Assembly (NCBI GenBank): GCA_013399895.1
Contig: VXBA01003716.1
Coordinates: 828,140-892,139 of the forward strand
Direction of reading: 5' to 3'
From: Serilophus lunatus
Taxonomy: Eukaryota > Chordata > Aves > Passeriformes > Eurylaimidae
DNA length: 64,000 nt
Shown: piece after piece, positions 40,916 to 52,772 of the stretch
Layout: each line of letters opens with the position of its first letter
Position numbering within the stretch: the first letter of the stretch is position 1
Notes under the pieces: model-generated
Seen by the model: the letters and a program-made list of their open reading frames with translations, nothing else
Databases searched by the model: none
Told to the model about the DNA's origin: nothing
Position numbers and translations under genes: made by a program

Positions 40916-42106
40916 AGGTGGCAAAATCAATAGCCCAACTGAAGTTCATGTATAATAATGCACGTATGCAGTATGGGGAACAAACAGGAAGAACTGAAAG
41001 CCATTAAGCAGCAGGAAGACTGTGACATAGCTGCCGTAAAGGAAATATGGTGGGATGATTCTGGGGTTGCCCTATATGTTACAGAGTGTTTTGACTGTAT
41101 AGAACTTAATGGCTTTGAGTGTTTATGGATAGGAATCAGAGGGGAGGCCAACAAGGGGGATATCCCAGTGGGATTCTGTTACAGACCTCCCAGCCAGGGG
41201 GAAGAGGCGGGTAAAATATTGTATAAGCTGCTGGGAGAAATCTCACAATCACTGGCCCTTGTTCTTGTGAGGACTTCAGTTTAGGAGATGTCTGCTGGAA
41301 ATAGACCAGAGCAGAGAGGACACACATCTGTTGGTTCCTGGAGTGTATGGAAGGTAACTTCCTGACACAGCGTGTGAAGGAGACAACTAGAGGAGGCACC
41401 CTCTGGACCTGTTGCTTGTGGGTGATATGATGGTTGGAGGCTGTCCTGGGCACAGTGATCATCAAATGGCAGGAGTTTTCAGAGTCCCTTGGGAGATAGG
41501 TCTGAAGGGCAAAAGGAGTCCAGGAAGGCTGGAGATTTTTCAATAAGGAAACCTTGAAGATGCAGGAGTAGGGCATTCCCATGTGCTGAAAGATGAGCCC
41601 AAAAGGCAGAACGCTGGTCTGGCTGAACAGAGAGCTTCGGCTGAAACTCAGGAAAGAATGAAGAGTTTATGAACTTTGGAAGAAGGGGCAGGCAACTCAA
41701 GAGGATTACAAGGATGTTGTGAGGTTATACAGGGAGAAAATCAGAAAGGCCAAAGCCAAACTAGAACTTAATCTGACTACTGCCATGAAAGACAATAAAA
41801 AATGTTTCTATAAATACATCAGTAACAAAAGGAGGGCCAAGGAGAATCTCCAGCCTTTGTTGGATGTAGAGGGACAAAGGATGAGGTAAAGGCTGAGGTA
41901 TTTGATGCCTTCTTTCCCTCAGCCTAGGAGTACCCATATCCCTGAGCTGGTAGACAGAGACAGAAAGCAGAATGAAACCTCCCACAACCCAAAGGGAAAT
42001 GGCCAGTCACCTGCTATACCACTTAGACACACACAAGTCTTTGAGATCCACCCAAGTATACCAAGGGAGCTGGCAGAAGTGCTCATGTTATCTATGATTC
42101 TGTGAT
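40916..42106 (+). mobile_element. CR1 LINE, ORF2 endonuclease/early RT, internally deleted
   Basis: The longest transposon here, encoding part of the CR1 ORF2 protein (endonuclease followed by reverse transcriptase). Visible peptides: GNKQEELKAIKQQEDCDIAAV (40973-41035), then VALYVTECFDC and ELNGFECLWIGIRG, VGFCYRPP at about 41168, DFSLGDVCW at 41272, the SDH catalytic motif at 41454-41462, WLNRELRLKLR at about 41620, DNKKCFYKYISNKRRAKENL at 41791, PELVDRDRKQNE at about 41938 and HPSIPRELAEVL at about 42051. These fall in different frames, so several indels and stops have destroyed the gene. The segment after EIWWDDS lacks the usual residues before VALYV. At about 42084 the element jumps straight to the terminal TATCTATGATTCTGTGAT repeat, so most of the RT domain and the 3' UTR are missing. 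Dead copy. Confidence 0.95.
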
Positions 42107-42866
42107 ATCATTCACTTAAAATTCTGGAAAAAGAAGCAGAGATAGAAATAATTTCATCTTCCATTTCTCATCTGTGTAAGACAGCCAAAATCAGGATTCC
42201 ATAGTAGCAAAATTAATGTACAGGAGGAACGGAGATCACTTTCTGGAATAACTTTTTGGTCCCATTCAACTGACCTTAACCCAAAATACAGCAACCATAA
42301 CAGATCCAAGGAGAAAATACAGAGAATATGCCTAGCCTCTCCTACTGGCAAGAGTACAGCTTGATATCAGACTAGAAAGAATGTGGCTTGGTTATACTCA
42401 ATAATGTATGCCATAATTAAGTGCTTTGACATTTACAGGTTGAAAACACAATGAAAAGGTGTTTCACAATGAAAAGTCAACCCAGAGCACTGACAGCCCT
42501 AGCAAGTAAAAGAAGAAATAGATCATTTTATTTTCCAGTAAGTTTGTTTAAACATAGCCTAACACCTTCAACTATTAAACCACCGCTTCAATTGACTTTT
42601 GGTGCTAATGTAGCTAGCATTTTCATCATCTAAAACAAGATCCAAATACCAATGTCATAGTCAGTGAAAGTTACGTTACTGCAAAAAGACAGTATCTGCA
42701 ATTAGGAAGAAGTGAAGGAAATGTCTCGTGTCAATCTATTGCAACTGTTCTGTCTATAGAATTGTTGAAAAGCGCTAAACAAGGGCAGAGAGCTGAAGGG
42801 ACTAAAACAAGAGTTTCCATTTGTCTGTGAATTGCTCTGCTAAACAGTAACAACATTTTTTCTAGA
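42107..42866. other. Unique sequence between CR1 and promoter-like module
   Basis: AT-rich DNA with no recognisable repeat or gene. A 60-codon frame (42451-42633) is unremarkable. It does not continue the CR1. Confidence 0.55.
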
Positions 42867-42950
42867 CCAATCAGCGTGATCTGTCAGCTTTCACAGCTGG
42901 TACATTCAATAGGAGGCACATTTTGGCCAATGAAGCAATAGCATAAAAAG
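42867..42950 (+). promoter_or_regulatory. Promoter-like CCAAT / CCAAT / TATA module
   Basis: Three core-promoter-type motifs lie in order on one strand: CCAATCAG at 42867-42874 (a very good NF-Y/CCAAT match), GGCCAATGA at 42925-42933, and the TATA-like ATAAAAAG at 42943-42950. A TATA-directed start would fall about 42972-42978. Downstream, a 61-codon frame runs 42954-43139 but begins upstream of the expected start site, and a poly(A) signal AATAAA lies at 43192-43197. No known gene is recognisable. It might drive a short non-coding transcript, or be a decayed LTR or promoter. The second CCAAT box is closer to the TATA than is typical, so chance remains possible. Confidence 0.35.
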
Positions 42951-45159
42951 GGAATGCAACCTCCACATGATTTAAATGATGCTTATGAATTGTCATTCCA
43001 TAGATTTAGGAGATGTTCATGTTCCTATTCCTTGCTTTTACTGGATAGTATCAGGCTGGGTATGTTTCTGTGCAATTCCTGGCTGAGCCATCAGAGAAGG
43101 TCCACCTTCATCTTGTATCAATTTGATTTCAAGCCCTGATAGACACCCAGTCTCAGGAAGAGAAACAATCTGTATTATACTTTAGGCAAACAATAAATAA
43201 AAATATGGAAACTTACAATAATTCTTTGTTTTCCATTTGAGGTCCCTCCCCACAACCCCACTTACCAGCATGTTTCTCCTGTCTGCTAGCTATCACAGTC
43301 CAGGTTGAAGAATATTTTTAATGGAAGGATAGGTATGAATGTCAAGGAAAAGATCAAAATGGTACCTTTTCAATTTTTTAAAGAATAGAACCAATTAACC
43401 TTTTTATCAAAGTACACACATTTTCAAATTACTTAAATGGGATATATACTGGTTTAATTAAGATTTCACAGGCAGAAACAGTGGCAAACACTTGGAGCAG
43501 AGAGAAAGTGAGATCTTTATGATCTTTTACAACTCTCCATGTCCTTTTATTGTTTGCACTTCAGATGGAGGCCATTTTTATCTGTCTGTCTCCTGCTGAG
43601 AGAATCTGATTTTATCATGTGTTTCAATGAAGCTATTAAAAAACTTCAATCATGAGATTTCTCTTTTCCCTCTGTATGTTTCTCTCTTTGTCAGAGTAGC
43701 ATACATTGATTTTCTTTGTCTTACAAGTTGATTGTCTAATCGTCCTGCAATCATACCTTGCTTTACAGAAAACTTGGTACCCATGTTTTCCTTAGCTGAG
43801 TCCTCACATGGTTTGCATTTTGTAGGTCTAGAATTTTGATGGGTATGTGACACTTTCTTCTCTTTCTTTGTTTTTAGTAAATGGTTAAAAGCCCAAGAGT
43901 GACAGCTTAAAGTTTTATACACATAATAAAAGAACAACTTAAACAATGCTGGCATACCCTTCCCCCTCACTTTAGGAGCTCAGGGATATTTTGGAAGGGT
44001 AAAAAAGGATGTACTAACTGACAAAGCAATATAATACCAGTATTTTGGTAGCAATATGTCAAAATAGTTGAATCATAATTAAAACAAATTACCCCCCTAA
44101 AAGATCCTCCTCTAACCTAAAAAAACCAACCAATAAACATCTACCTGAAATATAAAATTTGGTAGATGTTCATATTTGAATACTATTCAAATTCAGTCAT
44201 TGAGACTATAAAAGCCTGAAGCCTGGATACAGCCATGCATTAATTTCCAGTCTTTTGCTTTTGTTTGTCAGTTAATGTCAGACAAACCATGCCATTTAAT
44301 GAAGCTGAACACTGCACAGGTCTTAGCATTTGTAGACAAAACATCAGTATTTGGTTCTTGCATTCTGTGTCTCTGTTCTTTAGCCAGCCCCGTGTGATTA
44401 ATGCTACAATGCTGCATGTGTAACTCATTTTTAGTTTGCTTGGATGATTGATGTCTCTAATGCAAAACAAAAAATATTTTTTTATCTTAGGCCAAATAAA
44501 AAGTTATGCTTTTCCCAAAAACATTTTTTTATTGTTTAATGGGTTTTTACCTTTTTATTCAAATCAAAGTAAATATTGAGATGTAGAGCTGGGTTTAGCT
44601 GGAAAATCAGAACATTTCATATTGGAATTACTTAAACCATTACAAATGGCAATAGAGTAATTTAATAGCAATTCATAAAACACTTTAATTGTTCTCCATA
44701 ATTTTTTGGACAAAAGGTATCATTAAAAATACATTTTTGAATATTCTATAGTCAATATTATCAATAAAATGTTGTTCATTTCTGTTTTTAACACCTGTGC
44801 TCTTTTGAAGTACACAGATGGAACTTTAGCAATCTAGCTGCTTGTTCTACAAAGTCAACAATAATCAGGAGTTAAAATACTATTCTTCTGCTGCTTCTGA
44901 GCAACAGGATGGAAAACGTGTGGACCATTTGGCCAAGCTCTAAGCCATACTCAAGGAAATGGTACAAATCAAGAAAAGTGTCCTCAAGAACTCAGGGAAT
45001 GTGGATCTCACTGACTCAAGAACTCGATAATTTATGAATCTATTTCTGCTGCAGCAAAAGGCCCTTTCACGGCTTACAGCTACCCGACAGAATTTAGATG
45101 ATGTTTTTAGGCTATGATTTTAAGGGTCTTATAGTGGTGGCTGTGGGGAGAAATTTCTC

Positions 45160-45870
45160 TTGATGTCAACTCCTTTTTATTTTCCCTGAAATGCCTCATG
45201 TTAACAGCTGCAGGCACCGCACCCAGCAGCCCATGGGCCATGGAAAGGGCTGGAGTTTCCTTAGGGCCATAGGCTTTCTGCTCTCCAGCAGCCATCATTT
45301 TTCCAACCCCCGATGCTCCTCCTCCCACAGGGGTCCTGCTGACTCCTGGTAGTCCTCGGACAGGAGAAGGAACTGGTGCTCTGAGGGGCAGGGAAGCAAA
45401 GGTGGGAGGGAAACAGCCTTCCAGACACCAAGCCCCAGCAGGGACACCACAAGCGTAGTGCAGGGGTAACTCTTAGCCTTTGTAATGAATGACTGATGTT
45501 AACTAACAGTGGGGTTGATGCAGATGGGTGGGCTCACACTCCTGGGACCAACCTCTCCTTATCCCTGTCCCTGCTCCTCAGAACAGCAGTGACTGTTGGC
45601 TCAATTCCCCCACCTCTGGGAATTAAAACTGCTGCCGCTCACCTGCAAACACCCAGCCCCTTTCTCTTCTAATCCACACAGTACGTACTTCAACCAGCCC
45701 TCCCTTCCCCCATAAGGTGCTTGCATTCAGAGTGGCTCTCAATCACTCTCCAGGCCCCTCATCTCCCCGGATTCCAGCTCCTGCTGTGAGGAGTAGGAGT
45801 CTCTCTCCCTTTTCGATAGGAGGTGTTAGTGCAGTCATGGAGAAGTAGCTGTGCAGCCATTGCTCGCTCG
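45160..45870. other. GC- and CpG-richer stretch
   Basis: Compared with its AT-rich surroundings this stretch is clearly richer in G and C and holds about ten CpGs by eye, including a 10-bp AGTACGTACT palindrome near 45683. It is short of a convincing CpG island and has no TATA or Inr arrangement or recognisable exon. It may be an unnamed old LTR, a lost exon cluster or a regulatory element. It contains no CR1 signature. Confidence 0.45.
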
Positions 45871-46501
45871 AGGGGAACAGAGTTTTATTCTTGTAAGTAT
45901 TTTACCGTCTGAAAGAGTTCACAGGCCAAACAAATCATCATTCTTCTGGGCAGACCACTGTAACTGGACAGTCCAGGCCACTGCAATACATCCCTGCTAG
46001 GGATCCCACTGATGCAGCAACTAAATAGGCAAGTGTGCCTTTTGTGTGTTCTTGTAAGAATCAGATTTTCATATCTCTTTTTTCCACACAGCTTGGAGAC
46101 AGACCCCTGGTTCATACTAATCACACAATCTGATGAAGTCTTGGCCATTCACATCAAGTTGCTTCTAGCCTGTGCCTACACAGGCGTAAGATGGTTGCTG
46201 CATTCACCTGTGTTTGCTTACAGAGATCCAAGTGCGTGTTCACACGTGGGTGCCCTGTGCCCCATAGACTCTGTCACATCAAACGGGATGTGTGGCACGA
46301 GAGGTGCTCCACAAATTCAGATGCTGATAGCTTATGGCCACCACTGTCCCACCATAAGAGAGAAGAAGGTGCATTTAGGAGACCTTTGGCTTGCTCATGG
46401 GGATCATCACTATTTATGGCCAAAGGGCCAAGTGTTTTCAGTACAGATATATTAAATAACTGAGCATTCAGCAAGTTATGAGCACAGCTGTAGCATTCAG
46501 A

Positions 46502-46523
46502 GAAACTGCTCTAGAGCAGTTTC
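46502..46523. repeat. Perfect 22-bp palindrome
   Basis: Eleven bases, GAAACTGCTCT, are followed immediately by their exact reverse complement with no spacer, centred on CTAG. This is seen directly. Palindromes without spacer are typical of dimeric factor sites or of inverted-repeat cores. No neighbouring copies were noticed. Confidence 0.9.
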
Positions 46524-48715
46524 CCTTGCAGTAAGAGAATAAAACCACACTAAACTGAGTCCCACACCCAGCCCAGTGAGCTGCTGTGCCTGTGAGTTCC
46601 TGCATGGTTTGTGGTTTGCACCCTACCAGCTCGATTGGCTGTGTTTCAGGAGGGAGAGGCTGAGATGCTGGGGTGAGGGCTTGTGTGTCCCACATGGCTC
46701 TGCAGACTTTGTCCTTTGCTAAGCATTTGTGCTGGAGACAGGTTGTTATGAGACTCGTGCCATTCTCCCACTGCTTTGTATCATCACAGATCCTGAAACA
46801 GCAGAGTGCAACCACCTGCCTCAAAGGTATGGATCTGCTTGACTGCTTGCTTCTTTCACTATGAAGTTTCAAGTGTAGATGCATTGAGTAAATTAGTATC
46901 ATGTTTTCTGCAGGGTTAAACAAGTAAGGTCTTTGCTGAAAGGCCTGAGATTCAATGTGTTTTCTTTTCCACCGCAGATGCATCAGGTTTTTCTCCTTGG
47001 CAGTGAGGAATCAGAACCGTGCTCAGGAAGAAAAAGCATTTCTTGGAAAAGAGCAAAGAAAATAATGAATAGGGCAATTTCTTTTTATTAGTCATCCACA
47101 TAAAGCAAAGATATCCAGTTTCCTCTGCTGTGGCAGAGATCGGACTATTGTATCTCTGAGACACCCATTGTGATCATACTGACAGGGGCAAGATGTCTAG
47201 AAGGAAAAATCTGGCATCATTGACCTTCCTTTTGCTGTCTCCTGTGGAATGTGGTGCTTTCTCAGATTCAGGCATGAATGCAATTTCTTCTTGATTGCTC
47301 TTTAATGTTCTTGTAAAGTTTTTTGATGCATTATAAGCATAATATGCAATATTGTTATGAGACATTTCTTCAGATTGAAGTGCTATAGAGGTGTACAGTG
47401 AGGCCTTGCACGTTTCGTGTGTGTTCTTGTGCATAAAGTTCATAATACTGGTCTTGTAGGAGCAAAAGAATATCAGCCTGCAAAACGTGTTTTAGTAGCT
47501 TCTATCAGCACCAAAAAAATAACATAACTTCAACAGCAGCAGGAGAATTTGTCACTTTTATAATTGTTTGGTGAAGAAGGGTTTTATAATGACTGAGCTT
47601 TTAGTAAATGGGTGTGGCAGGAGGAGCTGCGTTTAGGGATAAGAAAGAGTCGCCCGCCAGTTAATGTTTTGGTGTGAAAGACTGTAGGTGGTGCAGACAT
47701 CCAGTTGAAAGTGGAAAAAGAGAGAGGCCTGTACTTTAGCACAGGTTTCTGAATAGAACATAATGAGATATGGAACACCTCATGTGATGATGAAATGAGT
47801 TGTGGAACAGATATGGAGAAAGCCTGTTTCTGTAGTAGCAGCTCAGTGAAAAAATGCTGTTGCTGTTGCAGTGAAGCAATTCTGTTTCCTATTTAGTGAA
47901 ATTTACTTCTATTTTTTTCCTTAATTCAAACTTGAAAATCCAATGGATAAGAGATTAAGCACAAAATAGCACTTTATGTCATTCCCGTTTTTATCAAGCA
48001 AGCAAAATAACCTGGACATGGATGGATATGTAATGTGAAATGGACGCATCTAAACTCTTCTTAGTTTCATTGTCTGGATTTTGGAGTTGCTTTCGTCTCT
48101 ACCACTCTCTTCTGGCCACATCTCCTAAAATCGTTAAGACTGAAGGATCTGCCTGGGCAAAACAGGCAACTTCCAGAAAACCTGGGCTCTGCTGCTCAAG
48201 TTGTTTGTCCTGATCTCTTACACCTTCTTACATTATTTTACATAAGGTGTAGTATGTCTGCAAGCTTGTCTGTTTGTTATAAGTTGCAGTCACCATTCTA
48301 ATAAGATACATCACTTTTCAAATTTTGTCTTCTACCTATTCACATGGAATTTCTTTTTTTTTCCTGCCAACTATATTCTACTTTTACAACCATACACCAA
48401 TGCCCTCTGGTTTTGCTGATTCAAGGGCAACAGCAGTGAGGTTGTAATGTCCTCTGCACAATGTTGTACTTTGCCCTCCCCATCAACTTGCAGCTTGACA
48501 TCAGCTCTCTTTAGCCACAAGCAATATCTGAAAGTTTGGCAGGCAAGGGGTTGCTATTAAGCTACAAATCTGGAATTACTGCTGCAGGCAGTCTCTTCTG
48601 GTTTATTTTTTACTGTCTGACATAATGAAAATGGTCTTCATTCCCTTCCCTATGTTTTTTCCCATAACAGTATTTTTATTTGAAATCGTCCTCTTAGTGG
48701 AGCTGTAAGATATTC

Positions 48716-48735
48716 TTGTATATATATATATACAA
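48716..48735. repeat. (TA)n microsatellite, palindromic
   Basis: A TTG-(TA)n-CAA run of 20 bases that is self-complementary. An ordinary AT dinucleotide repeat. Confidence 0.9.
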
Positions 48736-48995
48736 ACCTTAAAATACACTCACTGGCAAGTTCAGTCTCTGGTATTAGTTAGAAGAACCTACCCACTGTG
48801 GCTGATAAAACACCATGTGTTTGACAAGTAAGGAAATATTGCTACCAACAGTTGATATACCTGTGTCTTTTTTTTTTTAGTTTATTACAATAAGGCCTCA
48901 ACTTCCTCTACCTTTCTGCCTTCTCTGCAGAGTCTGCTTTTGGTTTGAGAAGAATGTAACAATTCTATCTTCTTTCAGTTCCTCAAACAGCTATA

Positions 48996-49120
48996 TAGAA
49001 TCATTGAATCATTAAAGATGGAAAAGACCTCTAAAATCCTTGAGTCCAACTGTTAACCCAGCACTGCCATGTTCACCACTCACTCCTGTCCCTTAGTGCC
49101 ACATTAACATATTCAATAAA
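48996..49120 (-). mobile_element. CR1 LINE, 3' terminal fragment, reverse strand
   Basis: In plus orientation it begins AGAATCATTGAATCATTAAAGATGGAAAAGACCTCTAAAATCC, then GAGTCCAACTGTTAACCCAGCACTGCCATGTTCACCACT and CCTTAGTGCCACATTAACA. This is the exact reverse-complement layout of a CR1 tail, so the element's 3' end lies at the low coordinate. It is 5'-truncated and decays past about 49110. Modest divergence places it among the younger copies. Confidence 0.93.
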
Positions 49121-49649
49121 ATGATTGTCACACACCTGATCTAAAGCTCAGGGCTGACTACCAGCCATATTCCAGTCAGCACAAATGTTATCCATAAATC
49201 CCTTGATATCTTTCAAAATCTCCTTTTTGCAGCTTGAAGGGAGCTGTCCCTTGAAGGAATCTTCTCAGTCTTTTCAGCTCAGCTTTCCACCATTCTTCAT
49301 ACATTTGGCAGCAGGAAAGGAAGTATATTACCATCAGAGTTTGTATGAGAGTAACTGTCTTTCCTGCACAAGCTTTCATCTTCTACACACAGTTTTGCCT
49401 ATTGTTGGGCGTTTTGCCCATTTGCCTTTAAGACAGGTAAGTGTGAATGCTCTCACTTTATAATCAGGCCCATGTACATGAGTGTATTGACACTGAGATG
49501 ACAGAAGCACTAAAGCTGTACCAGCTGAATTAACGCGACAATTTCCAAAAAAAAAAAAGCCCCTTGAGAAGGCTGTTTTGTGGATTTTGGTACCCCATTC
49601 CATTTGAATATCCTCAATATATGGCTGCACTGCACTTTTTAAATGTGTC
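49121..49649. other. Unique sequence between CR1 and MIR relic
   Basis: Nothing recognised. An A12 run lies near 49548-49559. The 92-codon plus frame (49185-49463) and the overlapping minus frames are random-looking. Confidence 0.5.
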
Positions 49650-49755
49650 TTACAGTACAGAGAGATGAAGTGACTTGCCCAGGGATGCACAGCAAAACTT
49701 TAGCTGACCCAGGCTTGGAAACTGGATTCCTAATCTTTCTTCACCACCAAATTAG
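49650..49755 (-). mobile_element. MIR (CORE-SINE) relic
   Basis: Plus-strand TACAGAGAGATGAAGTGACTTGCCCAGGGATGCACAGC, then AGCTGACCCAGGCTTGGAAACTGGATTCC, is the reverse complement of the MIR core (the CTGTGTGACCTTGGGCAAGTTACTTAACCTCTCTG type). Of the two relics here this is the clearer, with the GTGACTTGCCCA core intact. A fossil SINE from before the split of birds and mammals; 5' and 3' ends are eroded. The reverse CR1 lies about 530 bp to its left. Confidence 0.85.
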
Positions 49756-50132
49756 GCTGTCTTGTTTCTGTATTTTATAGTGGTAATTTAATTTTAAACA
49801 CTATTTCAAATGAGTGCTTTTTTAAAGGTAGAGAGAGAGACTGACACAGACCTGAGGAGAATTGGTAGTGACATCAGCTAGACCAACAAGTGTATGTATT
49901 ATGATCTTCACGGTTCAAGACAAACTGGGTCCCATGATACAGCCATTTTAGTGGGCTGATGTTGTACTCAAACACTTCTGATGTTTGATGACTACTGTCC
50001 CAGAGATATTGAACTTGCCCAGATGGGTAATCTGGGTGAAAGGAAGGGCACCTTTCTTTTCTCTTGACTTTAGCCCTGAAGCATAGTTGCTATAAATACT
50101 GCTTCTAGAATGACTTCAGATACATGAAAATG

Positions 50133-50152
50133 AAAAAAAAAAAACAAAAAAA
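50133..50152. repeat. A-rich low-complexity tract
   Basis: A12, one C, then A7 and C. Seen directly; no gene-like sequence precedes it, so it is not a retrotransposed mRNA tail. Confidence 0.85.
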
Positions 50153-51099
50153 CAATTATCTTGGAAGGGTCTGAGTTCTTCCTGTAGCCTTACATTTTTT
50201 TAATTGTTTTGCTAATTAGAGAACCATGCTAAACCATTTAAATAACATCTAGGCAGGGTAGAATAACCTTTGAGGAATAAACTTGCTAAGAATGGACATA
50301 TTATCCTGGCAGTAAGATCAGAGTTCAGTACTGCAAGATATTATGAGGTGAAAGAAAACTACTTGAATGCCTAAATGAACATTATGTGCCAATACATGAT
50401 AAAATTCTTTTTTAACTTTCTTGGAATTCCAGGACCCAGCCTTCCTCCCTTTTCACAACTATAATCTTTTTTTACATATAACTTTATCTTTTAAGAGCAG
50501 TGTAAAGTACTAATAATATGCCATTTTTTTTCCTGAGGCATGGTTTGCCTTGTGTTTTCTAGTCTTTTCTTTCTAATTCCCCAATTTTTTTCTATTAGCT
50601 CATCATGAAAAGTCCACCAGTAACTCTTAGAGTATAAACATAAAACTCTCAGAGCTCTGGCATTCCTTTTTCATTTTTAAAACCTAGTTACATAAGTCAC
50701 ATCATGTTTACATGTCATAGGCACTCCAAGATACAGCTCAGTTCTGACACAGGAGAAGCACTTCATAACCCTACAGTCTAAACAAGGATTATTTTAGGAT
50801 GTGAACCAACTTCTAAAATTGTCTCTGTGCATAATTGTGCCCTGGTAATTGTTTTTCATATGAAAGTGTATAGCATATAAAGCCAGGACACTGAAGGCAT
50901 TCTCTCCGACTGTTTTCATATGGCATTTGCTGTATCACATCAGACTATTCATCTGTCACATCTAGTATGCACCCAAATAGTGATCAAAACATATTGATTC
51001 TGAGAAAGGTGGCTGAAACCTCTATTAACCAAGTGTGAGGAGCTCTACACGGGGATGGAAAAAGAACTTTCTAACTCAATCAGGGTGACTCGTTTACAA

Positions 51100-51139
51100 T
51101 TTCAAGCAGTATTATCAAGTTTCAAGCTGTATTATCATT
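51100..51139. repeat. 20-bp tandem duplication
   Basis: TTTCAAGCAGTATTATCAAG is followed at once by a near copy, TTTCAAGCTGTATTATCATT, differing at three positions. A small local duplication of moderate age. Confidence 0.9.
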
Positions 51140-52760
51140 GCGTTGGTTGGACTGTCCTTTCTTGATAATTGTAACAGTGTAACATATCTCTGAGATTAAA
51201 TCCATCAAAGCAAACAAAAAATCTCACAATTTACTCATCTCTCAAAGAGAACTGAATTTAGTCTGAAAATACTTTCCCATCTTGAATAGAAGGTGAATCT
51301 TAACTCATTGAAGCCATCAAATACTTCTACACTCTTTAATTGAAGGATATGAAGCAACCTGCAATATTAAGTTGCCAAAAATTACATCAGTGTTGTCAAA
51401 ACCATGTCATTACCTTCAGCAGAGGCCATGTGCAGCACTTGTGTCCTTCGCCTACTGATTTGATATACCATATATTGCTACCTGTTGTATCCTAAGTAAT
51501 GACACCTGTACCACATGCCTAAATGGTTTAATGCTATCTTATCCTTTTGCTGTAATGAGACTATCCAATAACAAAAGCATCTGCATGTTTCTGTTGTCAG
51601 ATTAGCTCTAAGTGACGCTCAAGAAAATATTTTTCCTTTCCCTTGACATCACAGCAAGACAGTTCTCAGTGGGGCTGACACTGCTTCTCAGTTAGACTCT
51701 CCTCATTCCAAGCAGCAGCTGCTTCACTCTGTTTCCAACAGAAGTGAAGCCAACTATCCCTGCTGAAAGATGGCAGAGGCTCTACTATCTAATGAGAATT
51801 CTGATGTGAAGTGATGAACATTTTGAAAGGGACATTCTAACCGTGGGCAGTTCAGGTGTCCAAGGGTACCATAAAGGTTAAGAAAAACTTGACAAAGTTT
51901 TCATATATTATCTACACAAAATATCTGTGATCTTTAAGTAAAATAAAAATCTGGACTAATTAATCCATTATGGAGGTTATAGACACAAGCAAAAGATCAA
52001 ACCCAAAGTGTCAAATTTTTTAACCCAGATTTAAGAATAGTTTTACTTAGTCAATTAATTAATAGATTTACTTGTAACTTCTCAGGATATTCATTACGTG
52101 CCCTTACAGTAAATGTTGTAATTCTTTATGTACACTGTGCCTCTCATACATAACAAAACGATCTAATCTGTGTTTTAAATGCAAAACTCAGATTATCTGT
52201 AAGTACACAGGCATGGTGAGTGCCTCCACAGTACATACTGATTTTATTTTTAAACAGTTTTTCATCATTGTTCTGATTTCTTCTCTTGACTGTTGAGGCC
52301 AATGAGGCAAACAGTGTTGAAGAAACCACAAGATGATGTCTGTAGAAATTAATCATTCATTAATAACTGCAAATGCAGAATGGGTGTAGAAATCTACTCT
52401 TAAATCTCCAGAGCTTCTAAGGCTCAGCTCTTTAAGCATCCTGAGCTCAACTATTAATTAGTTCTTTTACAGAAAGGCCTTAACTGACTTTCAGACACTG
52501 TTGACACTGGGCGTTTTGTACTGATAGAGGTTATGTCTTCGTTGCCAAAAACAAGCAGTGCTTTAATATTCAAGTGGTTTAGTCCAGGTATATTCCTCAG
52601 TGTGAAATCTCAGGGAAGAGAAAGCACAGGGGATTTTATGGCATTGTGGCTAGCCGTGGTCAATACAATACACTCCTTTGGAAGGTACCTCCAACAGCTA
52701 CATCTTGGTAATTAACTCAATGGGAATTTAATAAGCAGTAGCTGTCTTTATTTAAAAATT

Positions 52761-52772
52761 AAAAAAAAAAAA
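52761..52772. repeat. Poly(A)12 in purine-rich stretch
   Basis: An A12 run followed by GG and more A/G. Low complexity, seen directly. Confidence 0.8.

Larger units (their letters stand above)
42979..48995. other. Unique sequence including a GC-richer stretch
   Basis: No supported gene. About 45160-45870 is the GC-richest stretch of the window. Long random-looking frames occur in the GC-richer part on both strands, including 147 codons (+, 46012-46455) and 171 codons (-, 46468-46983). Neither resembles a known protein, and they do not look conserved or spliced. A 22-bp palindrome lies at 46502-46523 and a TA microsatellite at 48716-48735. Confidence 0.6.

Noticed and set aside
41136..41582. 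148-codon minus-strand frame over the CR1
   Set aside because: Antisense of the CR1 endonuclease region; the real peptide motifs are on the plus strand.
46012..46455. 147-codon open frame on the plus strand
   Set aside because: No domain, signal or repeat pattern; overlaps another plus-strand frame. Random composition.
46468..46983. 171-codon open frame on the minus strand, longest in the window
   Set aside because: The predicted protein resembles no family, the region is open in several frames on both strands, and no promoter or splice context was seen. This length is expected by chance in a 64 kb window with GC-richer patches.
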